This document shows, piece after piece, positions 42,926 through 53,869 of a DNA stretch of 64,000 nucleotides. Origin of the DNA: Silvania confinis (lineage in GTDB: Bacteria; Pseudomonadota; Gammaproteobacteria; Enterobacterales; Enterobacteriaceae); assembly GCF_025564085.1 (NCBI RefSeq), contig NZ_JAMGZJ010000067.1, positions 1 through 64,000 on the forward strand, given 5' to 3'. The position numbers and the translations under genes were made by a program. The notes under the pieces are model-generated. The model ran no database searches. It was not told where the DNA came from and was given only the letters and a program-made list of their open reading frames with translations. Positions within the stretch are counted from its first letter, which is position 1; each line of letters opens with the position of its first letter.

Positions 42926-45013
42926 ATGTGGCGCAGACTCATTTATCACCCGGAAGTTAACTACGCACTGCGGCAAACCCTGGTGCTGTGTCTCCCTGTG
43001 GCTGTGGGTTTGATCCTGGGCCATCTGCAACAAGGTCTGCTCTTCTCTCTCGTTCCTGCCTGCTGCAACATCGCGGGGCTCGACACCCCACATAAACGCT
43101 TTTTCAAACGCCTGATCGTTGGCGGTACACTGTTTGCTGGCTGTAGCCTGGCCGTACAGCTTTTACTGGCACAAGATATCCCGCTGCCGCTCATCTTGAC
43201 CGTACTGGCGATGACGCTAGGCGTGACGGCGGAGTTAAGCTCCCTGCATGCGCGACTACTGCCCGCCTCGCTGATTGCCGCCATCTTTACTCTGAGCCTG
43301 GCGGGGAACATGCCGGTCTGGGAACCGTTACTGATCTATGCCCTGGGCACCCTGTGGTACGGGTTGTTCAACTGGTTCTGGTTCTGGATGTGGCGCGAAC
43401 AGCCGCTACGCGAGTCGCTCAGCCTGCTCTACCAACAACTTGCGGATTATTGCGAAGCGAAATACACCCTGCTGACGCAGCACACCGATCCCGAAAAGTC
43501 GTTACCGCCGCTGCTGGCCCGTCAGCAGAAGGTCGTTGACCTGATTAGCCAGTGCTACCAGCAGTTGCACATGCTGGCGGCCAATAAAAATCATGAATAC
43601 AAGCGCCTGCTGCGCGTCTTCCAGGTGGGACTCGATCTGCAGGAGCATATCTCCGTCAGCCTGCACCACCCGCATGAGGTGCAAAAGCTGGTCGAGCGCA
43701 GCCACGCGGAATCGGTGCTGCGCTGGAATGCCCAGACGGTCGCCGCCCGGCTACGGGTACTGGCGGACGATATTTTGTATCACCGCTACCCCACCCGTTT
43801 CACGATGGACAAGCAGCTTGGCGCGCTGGAGAAAATCGCCCGTCAGCATCCGGATAACCCGGTGGGCCAGTTCTGCGCCTGGCACTTCAGCCGCATTGCC
43901 CGCGTGCTGCGGACCCAGCGCCCACTTTACCCGCGCGATTTGATGGCAGATAAGCAGAAGCGCCTGCCGCTGATCCCCGCCCTGAGAAGCTATCTGTCGC
44001 TGAAATCCGCCGCCCTGCGTAACGCTGCACGTATCAGCGTAATGCTGAGTATCGCCAGCCTGATGGGCGTAGCACTGCACCTGCCTAAACCTTACTGGAT
44101 CCTGATGACGGTGCTGTTCGTCACGCAAAACGGCTATGGCGCCACGCGGGTACGCATCCTGCACCGGGCGGGCGGCACGCTGGCGGGGCTGATCATCGCG
44201 GGTGTCGCCCTGCACTTTCACGTGGCGGAAGGATTTACGCTGGCGGGGATGCTGGTCATTACGCTGGTGAGCTACCTGTTTATCCGCAAGAACTACGGTT
44301 GGGCGATGGTAGGCTTTACGGTCACGGCGGTATATACCCTGCAACTGCTCACCCTGAATGGCGATCAGTATATTATCGCCCGGCTGGTCGATACCCTGAT
44401 TGGCTGTCTGATTGCCTTTGGCGGGATGGTGTGGCTGTGGCCGCAGTGGCAAAGCGGGCTGTTGCGCCAGAATGCTCACGATGCGCTGGAGGCGGACCAG
44501 GAGGCAATTCGGCTGATCCTCAGTGACGATCCGCAGCCGACGCCGCTTGCCTGGCAGCGTATGAAGGTAAATCAGGCGCACAATGCCCTGTTCAACTCAC
44601 TGAATCAGGCGATGCTGGAGCCCGGTTTTAACTCGGCTTATCTGGCAGATATGAAGCTGTGGGTTACCCACAGCCAGTTTATCGTCGAACATATCAACGC
44701 GATGACCACTTTGGCGCGGGAACATACGATGCTGACCCCAGACCTGGCCCAGCGTTATCTGCAGTCGTGTGAAATCGCCCTTCAGCGCTGCCAGCAGCGT
44801 CTGGAGTATGATTCAGCCGGTGAAAGCGGCGATGAGAATATCCTGGAAGCACCGGAAACCCTGACGTACGGTCCGATGAGCACGCTGGAACAGCATCTCC
44901 AGCGCGTACTGGGGCATCTGAACACCATGCACACCATTTCGTCAGTGGCCTGGCGTCAGCGCCCGCAGCACGGCATCTGGTTAACCCGGCGCCTGAAACG
45001 CACGCCCTATTAA
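42926..45013 (+). CDS. yhfK: YhfK, inner-membrane FUSC/YccS-type protein
   Basis: 695 residues from the ATG at 42926 (MWRRLIYHPEVNYALRQTL, as in the 696-residue E. coli protein). A longer frame from 42884 crosses the crp terminator and is unlikely. Two groups of membrane segments (about 18-165 and 375-520) are each followed by a cytoplasmic helical domain, the FUSC layout also found in aromatic-acid exporters (AaeB). The substrate is unknown. It converges on argD with 7 bp between stops. Confidence 0.93.
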   Translation: MWRRLIYHPEVNYALRQTLVLCLPVAVGLILGHLQQGLLFSLVPACCNIAGLDTPHKRFFKRLIVGGTLFAGCSLAVQLLLAQDIPLPLILTVLAMTLGVTAELSSLHARLLPASLIAAIFTLSLAGNMPVWEPLLIYALGTLWYGLFNWFWFWMWREQPLRESLSLLYQQLADYCEAKYTLLTQHTDPEKSLPPLLARQQKVVDLISQCYQQLHMLAANKNHEYKRLLRVFQVGLDLQEHISVSLHHPHEVQKLVERSHAESVLRWNAQTVAARLRVLADDILYHRYPTRFTMDKQLGALEKIARQHPDNPVGQFCAWHFSRIARVLRTQRPLYPRDLMADKQKRLPLIPALRSYLSLKSAALRNAARISVMLSIASLMGVALHLPKPYWILMTVLFVTQNGYGATRVRILHRAGGTLAGLIIAGVALHFHVAEGFTLAGMLVITLVSYLFIRKNYGWAMVGFTVTAVYTLQLLTLNGDQYIIARLVDTLIGCLIAFGGMVWLWPQWQSGLLRQNAHDALEADQEAIRLILSDDPQPTPLAWQRMKVNQAHNALFNSLNQAMLEPGFNSAYLADMKLWVTHSQFIVEHINAMTTLAREHTMLTPDLAQRYLQSCEIALQRCQQRLEYDSAGESGDENILEAPETLTYGPMSTLEQHLQRVLGHLNTMHTISSVAWRQRPQHGIWLTRRLKRTPY

Positions 45014-45020
45014 CTGGCTG

Positions 45021-46312
<1,292 letters not shown>

Positions 46313-46328
46313 TTATGGCAACTAAAAA

Positions 46329-46892
46329 TCAACGATTGAGGAAATTAGCCAGCAGCTGGTGGCCCTGTTCGCTGAGAATGCTTTCCGGATGAAACTGCAC
46401 ACCTTCCAGATCCCATTCACGATGGCGGATGCCCATAATCTCACGGGTCTCGCTCCAGGCGGTCACCTCGAAGCAATCCGGTAAGGTTGGTGGGTCAATC
46501 ACCAGCGAGTGATAGCGGGTGACGGTCAGGGGATTATTCAGGCCACAGAATACACCTGTGCCCGTGTGCGTCACCGGGGAAGTTTTGCCGTGCATCACTT
46601 TGGCCGCGCGAACAATCGTCGCGCCAAACGCCTGGCCAATCGCCTGATGACCCAGGCAGACGCCAAGAATCGGTCGCTTACCGGCATAGTGGCGGATTGC
46701 AGCCAGCGAGATGCCGGATTCATCCGGGGTACAGGGGCCGGGGGAGATCACAATTTTGTTCGGGTTCAACGCCGCGATGTCCGCCAGCGACAGCGCATCG
46801 TTACGCCGGACGATAACCTCGGCACCGAGTTCACAGAAATACTGGTATAAGTTCCAGGTGAAGGAATCGTAGTTATCAATCAGCAGAATCAT
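46329..46892 (-). CDS. pabA: Aminodeoxychorismate synthase component II (PabA, glutamine amidotransferase)
   Basis: 187 residues, the E. coli length. It provides ammonia to PabB for 4-amino-4-deoxychorismate (p-aminobenzoate and folate synthesis). It is a class I amidotransferase with nucleophile C79 in GVCLGHQ and the His-x-Glu pair in QFHPESI near the C-terminus. It lies 29 bp after fic. The yhfG-fic-pabA-argD order is conserved. Confidence 0.97.
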   Translation of the reverse strand: MILLIDNYDSFTWNLYQYFCELGAEVIVRRNDALSLADIAALNPNKIVISPGPCTPDESGISLAAIRHYAGKRPILGVCLGHQAIGQAFGATIVRAAKVMHGKTSPVTHTGTGVFCGLNNPLTVTRYHSLVIDPPTLPDCFEVTAWSETREIMGIRHREWDLEGVQFHPESILSEQGHQLLANFLNR

Positions 46893-46921
46893 GGCGGCTC
46901 CCGAAAAATGGCCGCCCTATT

Positions 46922-47524
46922 CTACTCAGTTTCCCGTGCTTCGCTCACCACTTTGCTGAAGATTGTATTGAGCGCGCTCAGATCCCCCATCGCCCCGCTC
47001 TGATTGGCCTGCGCCCAGTCATCCGGCTCAATGCCGCGCCAGTCGAGCTGATAGCCCGCGTGGATCGCCAGCTGCTCAAAGAAAATGCGCTGCACAATGC
47101 CGTTACCAATGCGGAACGGATGCAGGACGTTAATTTCACAATAGTAATGGCTGAGACGATTTATGAAGGGCTCTTTCGCCAGCCCGACGAGGTATGACTC
47201 GTCTTCCAAATCCTGCATCAGGGCGTTGCCCTCTTTTTCGATATAGGCAAAGTGGCAGAATCGGGTATCACCTTGATAAATGTCGATCTCACGGATATCG
47301 CCCGCCCAGTCAAAAATGTCCTGGTACAGGTGCTGATGCAGAGCGCAGAGGTGCGGCAAACCGCGTGAAGGTGGCCCCAGGGTCAAGGTCGCGGCGCGCA
47401 GGGCAGTTAATTCATACGCCGCCTGCGCAAGGCGCTCGGCCTGACGAATGCCCAGCCGGTTACGCATCACGTTCAGCCCGGGATAGAGGTAAGGATCGCG
47501 GCCATTGCCAAATTTATCGCTCAT
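46922..47524 (-). CDS. fic: Fic-domain protein with altered active-site motif
   Basis: 200 residues from the ATG at 47522-47524 ([16 protein letters not shown], as in E. coli). Fic proteins transfer AMP to target hydroxyls through HxFx(D/E)GNGRxxR. Here the motif is [12 protein letters not shown] (47087-47122). The catalytic His, the GNG anion loop and the last Arg are kept, but the acidic Mg-binding residue is Ile and the first Arg is Ile. E. coli Fic is also degenerate here, as remembered (HPFRVGSGLAQR). Activity is therefore doubtful. The start overlaps its antitoxin-like partner yhfG by 11 bp. Confidence 0.93.
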   Translation of the reverse strand: MSDKFGNGRDPYLYPGLNVMRNRLGIRQAERLAQAAYELTALRAATLTLGPPSRGLPHLCALHQHLYQDIFDWAGDIREIDIYQGDTRFCHFAYIEKEGNALMQDLEDESYLVGLAKEPFINRLSHYYCEINVLHPFRIGNGIVQRIFFEQLAIHAGYQLDWRGIEPDDWAQANQSGAMGDLSALNTIFSKVVSEARETE

Positions 47525-47681
47525 AGTGCCTCCTGAGTTCCTCAAGGCGCACCTGCGCATCGTCTGCGCTGAGCGTAATTAGCGCGCTATCAACACCTTC
47601 AAGACGCCGACTGGCCTGAAAATTTGCGTTACGCTGCTGTTCCCAGAGACGGGATTTTTGCTTGTCAGTGAGCTTTTTCAT
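47514..47681 (-). CDS. yhfG: YhfG, class III-type Fic antitoxin (FicA-like)
   Basis: 55 residues, read directly from the sequence. It begins [18 protein letters not shown] and ends [11 protein letters not shown], matching the E. coli 55-residue YhfG. It is a small helical protein. In E. coli it binds Fic as an antitoxin whose inhibitory helix occludes the Fic ATP site. GGGAGG lies 8 bp upstream of the start. The stop overlaps the fic start by 11 bp, as in typical toxin-antitoxin pairs. Confidence 0.92.
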   Translation of the reverse strand: MKKLTDKQKSRLWEQQRNANFQASRRLEGVDSALITLSADDAQVRLEELRRHYER

Positions 47682-47744
47682 CTTTTACCTCCCTGAATGG
47701 GCCCGTGTTGCCACAAGTATAAGCAGCAAACTGCGGTTTCGCAG

Positions 47745-47780
47745 GGAGGAAAAGGCAACGCGGACAACGGATGCCCGCGT
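47745..47780 (-). terminator. Probable terminator after ppiA
   Basis: Minus strand: stem ACGCGG / CCGCGT with an 11-base loop, followed by TGCCTTTTCC, 9 bp after the ppiA stop. The stem is short and the T-tract interrupted, so confidence is moderate. Confidence 0.5.
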
Positions 47781-47789
47781 ATTCAATGA

Positions 47790-48371
<582 letters not shown>

Positions 48372-48503
48372 TTAACAAAGCGCAGTAAAGAAAGCGAGTG
48401 GCTTGATTCTAAAGAGCAGTATGGGCATAGGCCAGCCATTTACCTAATTTTACCAATTTGAAACAGATGTAACCGTCCGGCGAAGGAATGCGCGCGATTA
48501 CGA

Positions 48504-48519
48504 TGCGACATTAATCACA
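48504..48519. promoter_or_regulatory. Candidate CRP site in the ppiA-tsgA gap
   Basis: TGCGA-CATTAA-TCACA differs from the TGTGA-N6-TCACA consensus at one position. It lies 142 bp from the ppiA start and 122 bp from the tsgA start. ppiA is CRP/CytR-controlled in E. coli, so ppiA is the more likely target. A second half-site, ATCACATT, at about 48568-48575 is weaker. No other feature is evident in this 278 bp gap. Confidence 0.6.
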
Positions 48520-48640
48520 CTCACTACTGCAATTGTTATTTAATTTCTCATAAAAGATTTAATTAGATCACATTCACGACTAAAATCTGGCCGTTCTCAG
48601 CGCCGTCAACGCGCTTTACATTTCTATTCACAGGCCAGTC

Positions 48641-49825
48641 ATGACTAACAGCAATCGTATCAAGCTCACATGGATCAGCTTCTTTTCCTACGCCCTTACC
48701 GGTGCGTTGGTGATCGTCACCGGGATGGTGATGGGAAATATCGCAGATTATTTCAACCTGCCCGTTTCCAGCATGAGTAATACCTTTACCTTTCTTAACG
48801 CCGGGATCTTGATCTCTATCTTCCTCAACGCCTGGCTGATGGAGATCGTTCCCCTGAAAACGCAGCTGCGTTTTGGCTTTGTGCTGATGGTCGCCGCGGT
48901 TGCAGGACTGATGCTCAGCCACAGCATCGCCCTGTTCTCCGCCGCTATGTTCGTGCTCGGGCTGGTCAGCGGGATCACCATGTCGATCGGCACCTTCCTC
49001 ATTACCCATATGTATGAAGGGCGTCAGCGCGGCGCACGCCTGCTGTTCACCGACTCCTTCTTCAGCATGGCGGGGATGATCTTCCCGATGGTCGCCGCCG
49101 TTTTGCTGGCGCGCAGCATCGAGTGGTACTGGGTGTATGCCAGCATCGGCCTGGTGTACGTGGCCATTTTTGTGCTGACCTTCGGCTGTGAATTCCCGGT
49201 GCTCGGCAAAAAAGCAGTGCAGGCCGACAACCCGGTGGTGAAAGAGAAATGGGGGATCGGCGTGCTGTTCCTGTCGGTCGCCGCCCTGTGCTACATCCTC
49301 GGCCAGCTGGGCTTTATTTCCTGGGTTCCGGAGTATGCGAAAGGGCTGGGCATGAGCCTGAACGATGCCGGTCAGCTGGTGAGTGATTTCTGGATGTCTT
49401 ACATGTTCGGTATGTGGGCATTCAGTTTTATCCTGCGCTACTTCGACCTGCAGCGGATCCTCACCGTACTGGCGGGTGCGGCAACCGTGCTGATGTACCT
49501 GTTTATCAACGGCTCCGCAGAGCAGATGCCGTGGTTCATCATGACGCTCGGCTTTTTCTCCAGCGCCATTTATACCTCGCTCATTACCCTGGGCTCTCTG
49601 CAGACGAAAGTGGCCTCGCCGAAGCTGGTTAACTTTGTCCTGACTTGCGGCACCATTGGCACCATGCTGACCTTCGTGGTCACCGGCCCGATTGTGGCGC
49701 ACAGCGGTCCGCTGGCGGCGCTGCACACCGCAAACGGTCTGTATGCCGTGGTGTTCGTTATGTGCCTGGTGCTCGGTTTCGTCACCCGCCATCGTCAGCA
49801 TACGGTCGCTGCCACCTCTCATTGA
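48641..49825 (+). CDS. tsgA: TsgA, major facilitator superfamily transporter
   Basis: 394 residues (393 in E. coli). Twelve membrane segments are predicted, the MFS layout, with a loop of [12 protein letters not shown] type after TM4 ([10 protein letters not shown], about 127-136). Described as tellurite- or selenite-inducible in Salmonella, but the substrate is unknown. It stands alone between ppiA and nirB. A 419-codon open frame on the opposite strand is a shadow of this gene. Confidence 0.95.
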   Translation: MTNSNRIKLTWISFFSYALTGALVIVTGMVMGNIADYFNLPVSSMSNTFTFLNAGILISIFLNAWLMEIVPLKTQLRFGFVLMVAAVAGLMLSHSIALFSAAMFVLGLVSGITMSIGTFLITHMYEGRQRGARLLFTDSFFSMAGMIFPMVAAVLLARSIEWYWVYASIGLVYVAIFVLTFGCEFPVLGKKAVQADNPVVKEKWGIGVLFLSVAALCYILGQLGFISWVPEYAKGLGMSLNDAGQLVSDFWMSYMFGMWAFSFILRYFDLQRILTVLAGAATVLMYLFINGSAEQMPWFIMTLGFFSSAIYTSLITLGSLQTKVASPKLVNFVLTCGTIGTMLTFVVTGPIVAHSGPLAALHTANGLYAVVFVMCLVLGFVTRHRQHTVAATSH

Positions 49826-49850
49826 TCCGCTTCTCGATCCCCGTCTGAAA

Positions 49851-49872
49851 AGAGGCCGCTTCTGCGGCCTCC
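49851..49872 (+). terminator. Hairpin after tsgA
   Basis: GAGGCCGC (49852-49859) pairs with GCGGCCTC (49864-49871) over a 4-base loop TTCT, 26 bp after the tsgA stop. The following bases (CTCCAAATTG) are not T-rich, so termination may be inefficient. Confidence 0.55.
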
Positions 49873-50002
49873 TCCAAATTGCTCCTTAAATAAAGAGGAG
49901 TATGCATATCGATTAATAAGCCGCCTAATTTGTATGCAAAATAGCATTCCTGAAAAGCCTGCCATTTCCGCTACTTATAAAAACCCTGACAAATCAGCAA
50001 TA

Positions 50003-50018
50003 TACTCCTTAGGGAGTA
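50003..50018 (+). promoter_or_regulatory. NarL/NarP 7-2-7 site of the nirB promoter
   Basis: The inverted repeat TACTCCT-TA-GGGAGTA has the 7-2-7 NarL/NarP layout. It is centred 28 bp upstream of the FNR site centre, which places it at -69.5 if the FNR site is at -41.5. That is the arrangement known for E. coli nirB. Confidence 0.85.
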
Positions 50019-50031
50019 GTTGCGGGCTGAA

Positions 50032-50045
50032 TTGATTTACATCAA
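50032..50045 (+). promoter_or_regulatory. FNR site of the nirB promoter
   Basis: TTGATTTACATCAA is a perfect FNR palindrome (TTGAT-N4-ATCAA). The following sequence up to the nirB start (GTTGCTGAATCG, TTAAGGTAGG) closely matches the E. coli nir promoter, with transcription expected to start near 50080. It implies anaerobic induction. Confidence 0.92.
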
Positions 50046-50103
50046 TAAGCGCCGTTGCTGAATCGTTAAGGTAGGCAGTAATAGAAAAGAAATCGAGGCA
50101 AAA

Positions 50104-52647
50104 ATGAGCAAAGTCAGACTCGCTATCATCGGTAACGGCATGGTCGGTCACCGCTTTATTGAGGACCTTCTCGATAAAGCCGACGCTACCCAGTTCGATA
50201 TTACCGTGTTCTGTGAAGAACCCCGCAAGGCGTACGACCGCGTGCACCTCTCCTCCTACTTCTCACACCATACCGCCGAAGAGCTCTCTCTGGTACGCGA
50301 AGGTTTTTACGAGAAGCATGGCGTGAAGGTACTGGTGGGCGAACGCGCTATCACCATTAACCGTCAGGAAAAAGTGATCCATTCCAGTGCGGGACGCACG
50401 GTTTTTTACGACAAGCTGATTATGGCGACGGGCTCTTACCCGTGGATCCCACCGATCAAGGGTTCCGAAACTCAGGATTGCTTCGTTTATCGCACCATTG
50501 AAGATCTCAACGCCATCGAGTCCTGCGCCCGTCGCAGCAAACGCGGCGCGGTGGTCGGCGGCGGTCTGCTCGGTCTGGAAGCGGCCGGCGCGCTGAAGAA
50601 TTTAGGCGTTGAAACCCACGTCATCGAATTTGCCCCGATGCTGATGGCCGAGCAGCTTGACCACATGGGTGGCGATCAGCTCAAACGCAAAATTGAAAGC
50701 ATGGGTGTGAAAGTTCACACCAGCAAAAACACCAAAGAGATCGTTCAGGAAGGCACCGAAGGCCGCAAAACCATGCGCTTTGCCGACGGCAGCGAGCTGG
50801 AAGTTGACTTTATCGTCTTCTCTACCGGTATTCGCCCACGCGACAAGCTGGCCACCCAGTGCGGTCTGACCGTTGCCCAGCGCGGCGGCATCACCATTAA
50901 TTCCACCTGCCAGACCTCCGATCCGGATATCTACGCGATCGGCGAATGCGCCAGCTGGGAAAACCACGTTTACGGTCTGGTCGCCCCTGGCTACAAAATG
51001 GCGCAGGTTGCCGTTGACCATATCCTCGGCAATGAAAACGCCTTTGAAGGCGCAGACATGAGCGCCAAGCTGAAACTGCTGGGGGTTGACGTAGGCGGTA
51101 TTGGCGATGCACACGGTCGCACACCAAAATCTCGCAGCTACGTTTACCTCGACGAGAACAAAGAAGTTTATAAACGTCTGATCGTCAGTGAAGACAACAA
51201 AATCCTGCTCGGCGCGGTGCTGGTCGGTGATACCAGTGATTTCGGCAACCTGCTGCAGCTGGTGCTGAACGCCATTGAACTGCCAGAAAACCCGGACGCG
51301 CTGATCCTGCCCGCCCATGCTGCTGGTGGTAAGCCGTCTATCGGCGTCGATAAACTGCCGGATAGCGCGCAGATTTGTTCCTGCTTCGATGTCACCAAAG
51401 GCATGCTGGTCTCTGCCATCAACAAAGGGTGCCACACCGTTGCCGCCCTGAAGGCCGCGACCAAAGCCGGTACCGGCTGCGGGGGCTGTATCCCGCTGGT
51501 AACCCAGGTGCTCAACGCCGAGCTGGCGAAACAGGGTATCGAAGTCAGCCACAACCTGTGTGAGCACTTCGCCTACTCTCGCCAGGAGCTGTACCATCTG
51601 ATCCGCGTCGAAGGCATTAAATCCTTCGACGAGCTGCTGGAAAAACACGGCCAGGGCTATGGCTGTGAAGTGTGTAAACCAACCGTCGGCTCGCTGCTGG
51701 CCTCCTGCTGGAATGAGTACGTTCTCAAACCGCAGCACACACCGTTGCAGGATACCAACGACAACTTCCTGGCTAACATCCAGAAAGACGGTACTTACTC
51801 AGTGATCCCACGTTCTGCTGGCGGCGAAATCACCCCGGAAGGGCTGGTGGCAGTAGGTCGCGTGGCGCGTGAATTCAACCTGTACACCAAAATTACCGGT
51901 TCTCAGCGTATCGGCCTGTTCGGCGCGCAAAAAGACGATCTGCCGGAAATCTGGCGTCAGCTGATTGAAGCGGGCTTCGAAACTGGTCATGCGTATGCTA
52001 AAGCGCTGCGGATGGCCAAAACCTGCGTCGGCAGCACCTGGTGCCGTTACGGCGTGGGCGACAGCGTCGGCTTCGGCGTGGAACTGGAAAACCGCTACAA
52101 AGGCATCCGTACCCCGCACAAAATGAAGTTCGGTGTCTCTGGCTGTACCCGTGAATGTGCCGAAGCACAGGGTAAAGATGTGGGTATCATCGCCACCGAA
52201 AAAGGCTGGAACCTGTACGTGTGCGGTAACGGTGGGATGAAACCACGCCACGCGGATCTGCTGGCCGCGGATCTTGACCGTGAAACACTGCTTAACTATC
52301 TCGACCGTTTCATGATGTTCTACATCCGTACCGCCGACAAACTGACCCGTACCGCACCGTGGCTTGATAACCTGGAAGGCGGCATCGACTACCTGAAGTC
52401 GGTCATCATCGATGACAAACTCGGCCTGAACGCGACGCTGGAAGAAGAGATGGCGCGCCTGCGTGACGCCGTGATTTGCGAATGGACTGAAACCGTCAAC
52501 ACCCCGGCGGCACAGGTTCGCTTCAAACACTTTATCAACAGCACCCAGCGCGATCCGAGCGTTCAGATTGTGCCAGAGCGCGAGCAACATCGCCCGGCCA
52601 CGCCGTATGAACGTATTCCGGTCACTCTGGTGGAGGAAAACGCATGA
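50104..52647 (+). CDS. nirB: NADH-dependent nitrite reductase large subunit
   Basis: 847 residues, the E. coli length. It is a cytoplasmic enzyme reducing nitrite to ammonium with NADH. The N-terminal FAD/NADH module begins IIGNGMVGHRF (8-18) with the second dinucleotide loop GGGLLGLEAAG (near 155). A BFD-like [2Fe-2S] region with ICSCFDVTKG and GTGCGGCIP (about 425-465) follows. The sirohaem/[4Fe-4S] cysteines are C641, C647, C681 and C685. A GAGG site precedes the start. The stop overlaps nirD by 4 bp. Confidence 0.99.
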   Translation: MSKVRLAIIGNGMVGHRFIEDLLDKADATQFDITVFCEEPRKAYDRVHLSSYFSHHTAEELSLVREGFYEKHGVKVLVGERAITINRQEKVIHSSAGRTVFYDKLIMATGSYPWIPPIKGSETQDCFVYRTIEDLNAIESCARRSKRGAVVGGGLLGLEAAGALKNLGVETHVIEFAPMLMAEQLDHMGGDQLKRKIESMGVKVHTSKNTKEIVQEGTEGRKTMRFADGSELEVDFIVFSTGIRPRDKLATQCGLTVAQRGGITINSTCQTSDPDIYAIGECASWENHVYGLVAPGYKMAQVAVDHILGNENAFEGADMSAKLKLLGVDVGGIGDAHGRTPKSRSYVYLDENKEVYKRLIVSEDNKILLGAVLVGDTSDFGNLLQLVLNAIELPENPDALILPAHAAGGKPSIGVDKLPDSAQICSCFDVTKGMLVSAINKGCHTVAALKAATKAGTGCGGCIPLVTQVLNAELAKQGIEVSHNLCEHFAYSRQELYHLIRVEGIKSFDELLEKHGQGYGCEVCKPTVGSLLASCWNEYVLKPQHTPLQDTNDNFLANIQKDGTYSVIPRSAGGEITPEGLVAVGRVAREFNLYTKITGSQRIGLFGAQKDDLPEIWRQLIEAGFETGHAYAKALRMAKTCVGSTWCRYGVGDSVGFGVELENRYKGIRTPHKMKFGVSGCTRECAEAQGKDVGIIATEKGWNLYVCGNGGMKPRHADLLAADLDRETLLNYLDRFMMFYIRTADKLTRTAPWLDNLEGGIDYLKSVIIDDKLGLNATLEEEMARLRDAVICEWTETVNTPAAQVRFKHFINSTQRDPSVQIVPEREQHRPATPYERIPVTLVEENA

Positions 52648-52970
52648 GCCAGTGGGTAAACATCTGCAAAATCGACGACATCCTGCCCGCTACCGGCGTG
52701 TGTGCGCTGCTGGGTCATGAGCAGGTCGCCATTTTCCGTCCGCGCCAGGATGAACAGGTTTTTGCGATCAGCAATATCGACCCGTTCTTTGAGGCCAGCG
52801 TCCTGTCACGCGGCCTTATCGCCGAACATCAGGGTGAGCTGTGGGTTGCCAGCCCGCTGAAAAAGCAGCGCTTTCGTCTGAGCGACGGCCACTGTATGGA
52901 AGATGAAAGCCACTCTGTTAAGCACTATGACGTTCGTGTGAAAGACGGCAAGGTGCAGCTGCGAGGCTAA
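52644..52970 (+). CDS. nirD: Nitrite reductase small subunit NirD
   Basis: 108 residues, the E. coli length. It has a Rieske-type fold without the cluster-binding Cys/His set and is required for NirB activity. It overlaps nirB by 4 bp (ATGA), so translation is coupled. A hairpin follows directly. Confidence 0.97.
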   Translation: MSQWVNICKIDDILPATGVCALLGHEQVAIFRPRQDEQVFAISNIDPFFEASVLSRGLIAEHQGELWVASPLKKQRFRLSDGHCMEDESHSVKHYDVRVKDGKVQLRG

Positions 52971-52976
52971 TTGAAA

Positions 52977-53016
52977 CGGGGGTGCAATGCCCCCGCTATT
53001 TTATTTTTATTTCGTT
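52977..53016 (+). terminator. Hairpin with T-rich tail between nirD and nirC
   Basis: CGGGGG (52977-52982) pairs with CCCCCG (52990-52995), followed by CTATTTTATTTTTATTTCG. It resembles an intrinsic terminator but lies inside the nir operon, so it may lower nirC-cysG expression relative to nirBD or protect the nirBD 3' end. Confidence 0.6.
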
Positions 53017-53048
53017 TTTGTTTTATTTCTATTAATCAGGATAATCAT

Positions 53049-53858
53049 ATGTTTACAGACACTATTAATAAGTGTGCGGCTAATGCTGCGCGTATCGCAC
53101 GTCTCAGTAAAGAGAGTCCTCTCGGCTTTTGGGTCAGTTCCGCGATGGCGGGGGCCTATGTCGGTCTGGGGATTATTTTAATTTTCACCCTCGGTAACCT
53201 GCTCGATCCCTCCGTGCGTCCGCTGGTGATGGGAGCGACCTTTGGCATCGCGTTAACCCTGGTGATCATCGCCGGTTCTGAGCTGTTCACCGGTCACACC
53301 ATGTTCCTGACATTCGGTGTTAAAGCGGGCACGATCACCCAGGGTCAGATGTGGGCGATTCTGCCGCAAACCTGGCTCGGTAATCTGGTCGGCTCGGTGT
53401 TCGTTGCCCTGCTGTACAGCTGGGGTGGCGGTAGCCTGCTGCCGGTGGATACCAGCCTCATTCACACCGCCGCGCTGGCAAAAACCACCGCTCCGGCCAT
53501 GGTTCTGTTCTTTAAAGGCGCGCTCTGTAACTGGCTGGTGTGTCTGGCAATCTGGATGGCAGTCCGTACTGAAGGCGCAGCGAAATTTATCGCTATCTGG
53601 TGGTGTCTGCTGGCCTTCATCGCCTCCGGCTACGAGCACTCCGTTGCCAACATGACTCTGTTTGCGCTCTCCTGGTTCGGCCATCACAGCGAAGCGTACA
53701 CGCTGTCAGGCATTGGTCATAACCTGCTGTGGGTAACGCTTGGCAATACCCTTTCTGGTGTTGTATTTATGGGCTGGGGTTACTGGTATGCTACCCCGAA
53801 AGCGGAGCGTCCGACTCCTGCAACCATCGCAACCGTTCAGGCGAAAGCCAACCAGTAA
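53049..53858 (+). CDS. nirC: Nitrite channel NirC (FNT family)
   Basis: 269 residues from the ATG at 53049 (268 in E. coli). The longer frame from 52971 runs through the hairpin. It is a pentameric inner-membrane nitrite/nitrous acid channel with six membrane segments, and the central pore histidine is H196 (SGYEHSVAN). The FNT signature GHTMFL and [13 protein letters not shown] are present. The C-terminal tail is variable. Confidence 0.97.
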   Translation: MFTDTINKCAANAARIARLSKESPLGFWVSSAMAGAYVGLGIILIFTLGNLLDPSVRPLVMGATFGIALTLVIIAGSELFTGHTMFLTFGVKAGTITQGQMWAILPQTWLGNLVGSVFVALLYSWGGGSLLPVDTSLIHTAALAKTTAPAMVLFFKGALCNWLVCLAIWMAVRTEGAAKFIAIWWCLLAFIASGYEHSVANMTLFALSWFGHHSEAYTLSGIGHNLLWVTLGNTLSGVVFMGWGYWYATPKAERPTPATIATVQAKANQ

Positions 53859-53869
53859 GAGGTAATGTC

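Noticed and set aside
48563..49822. A 419-codon open frame on the minus strand covering all of tsgA, rich in His, Gln and Asp.
   Set aside because: It mirrors tsgA codon structure in the antisense frame. tsgA has family match, membrane pattern and correct length. The antisense product is low-complexity, with no recognisable domain or ribosome-binding context.
50602..51738. A 378-codon minus-strand open frame inside nirB.
   Set aside because: Shadow of nirB. Composition (Val, Phe, Asn, Gln) reflects reversed codons, with no family resemblance.
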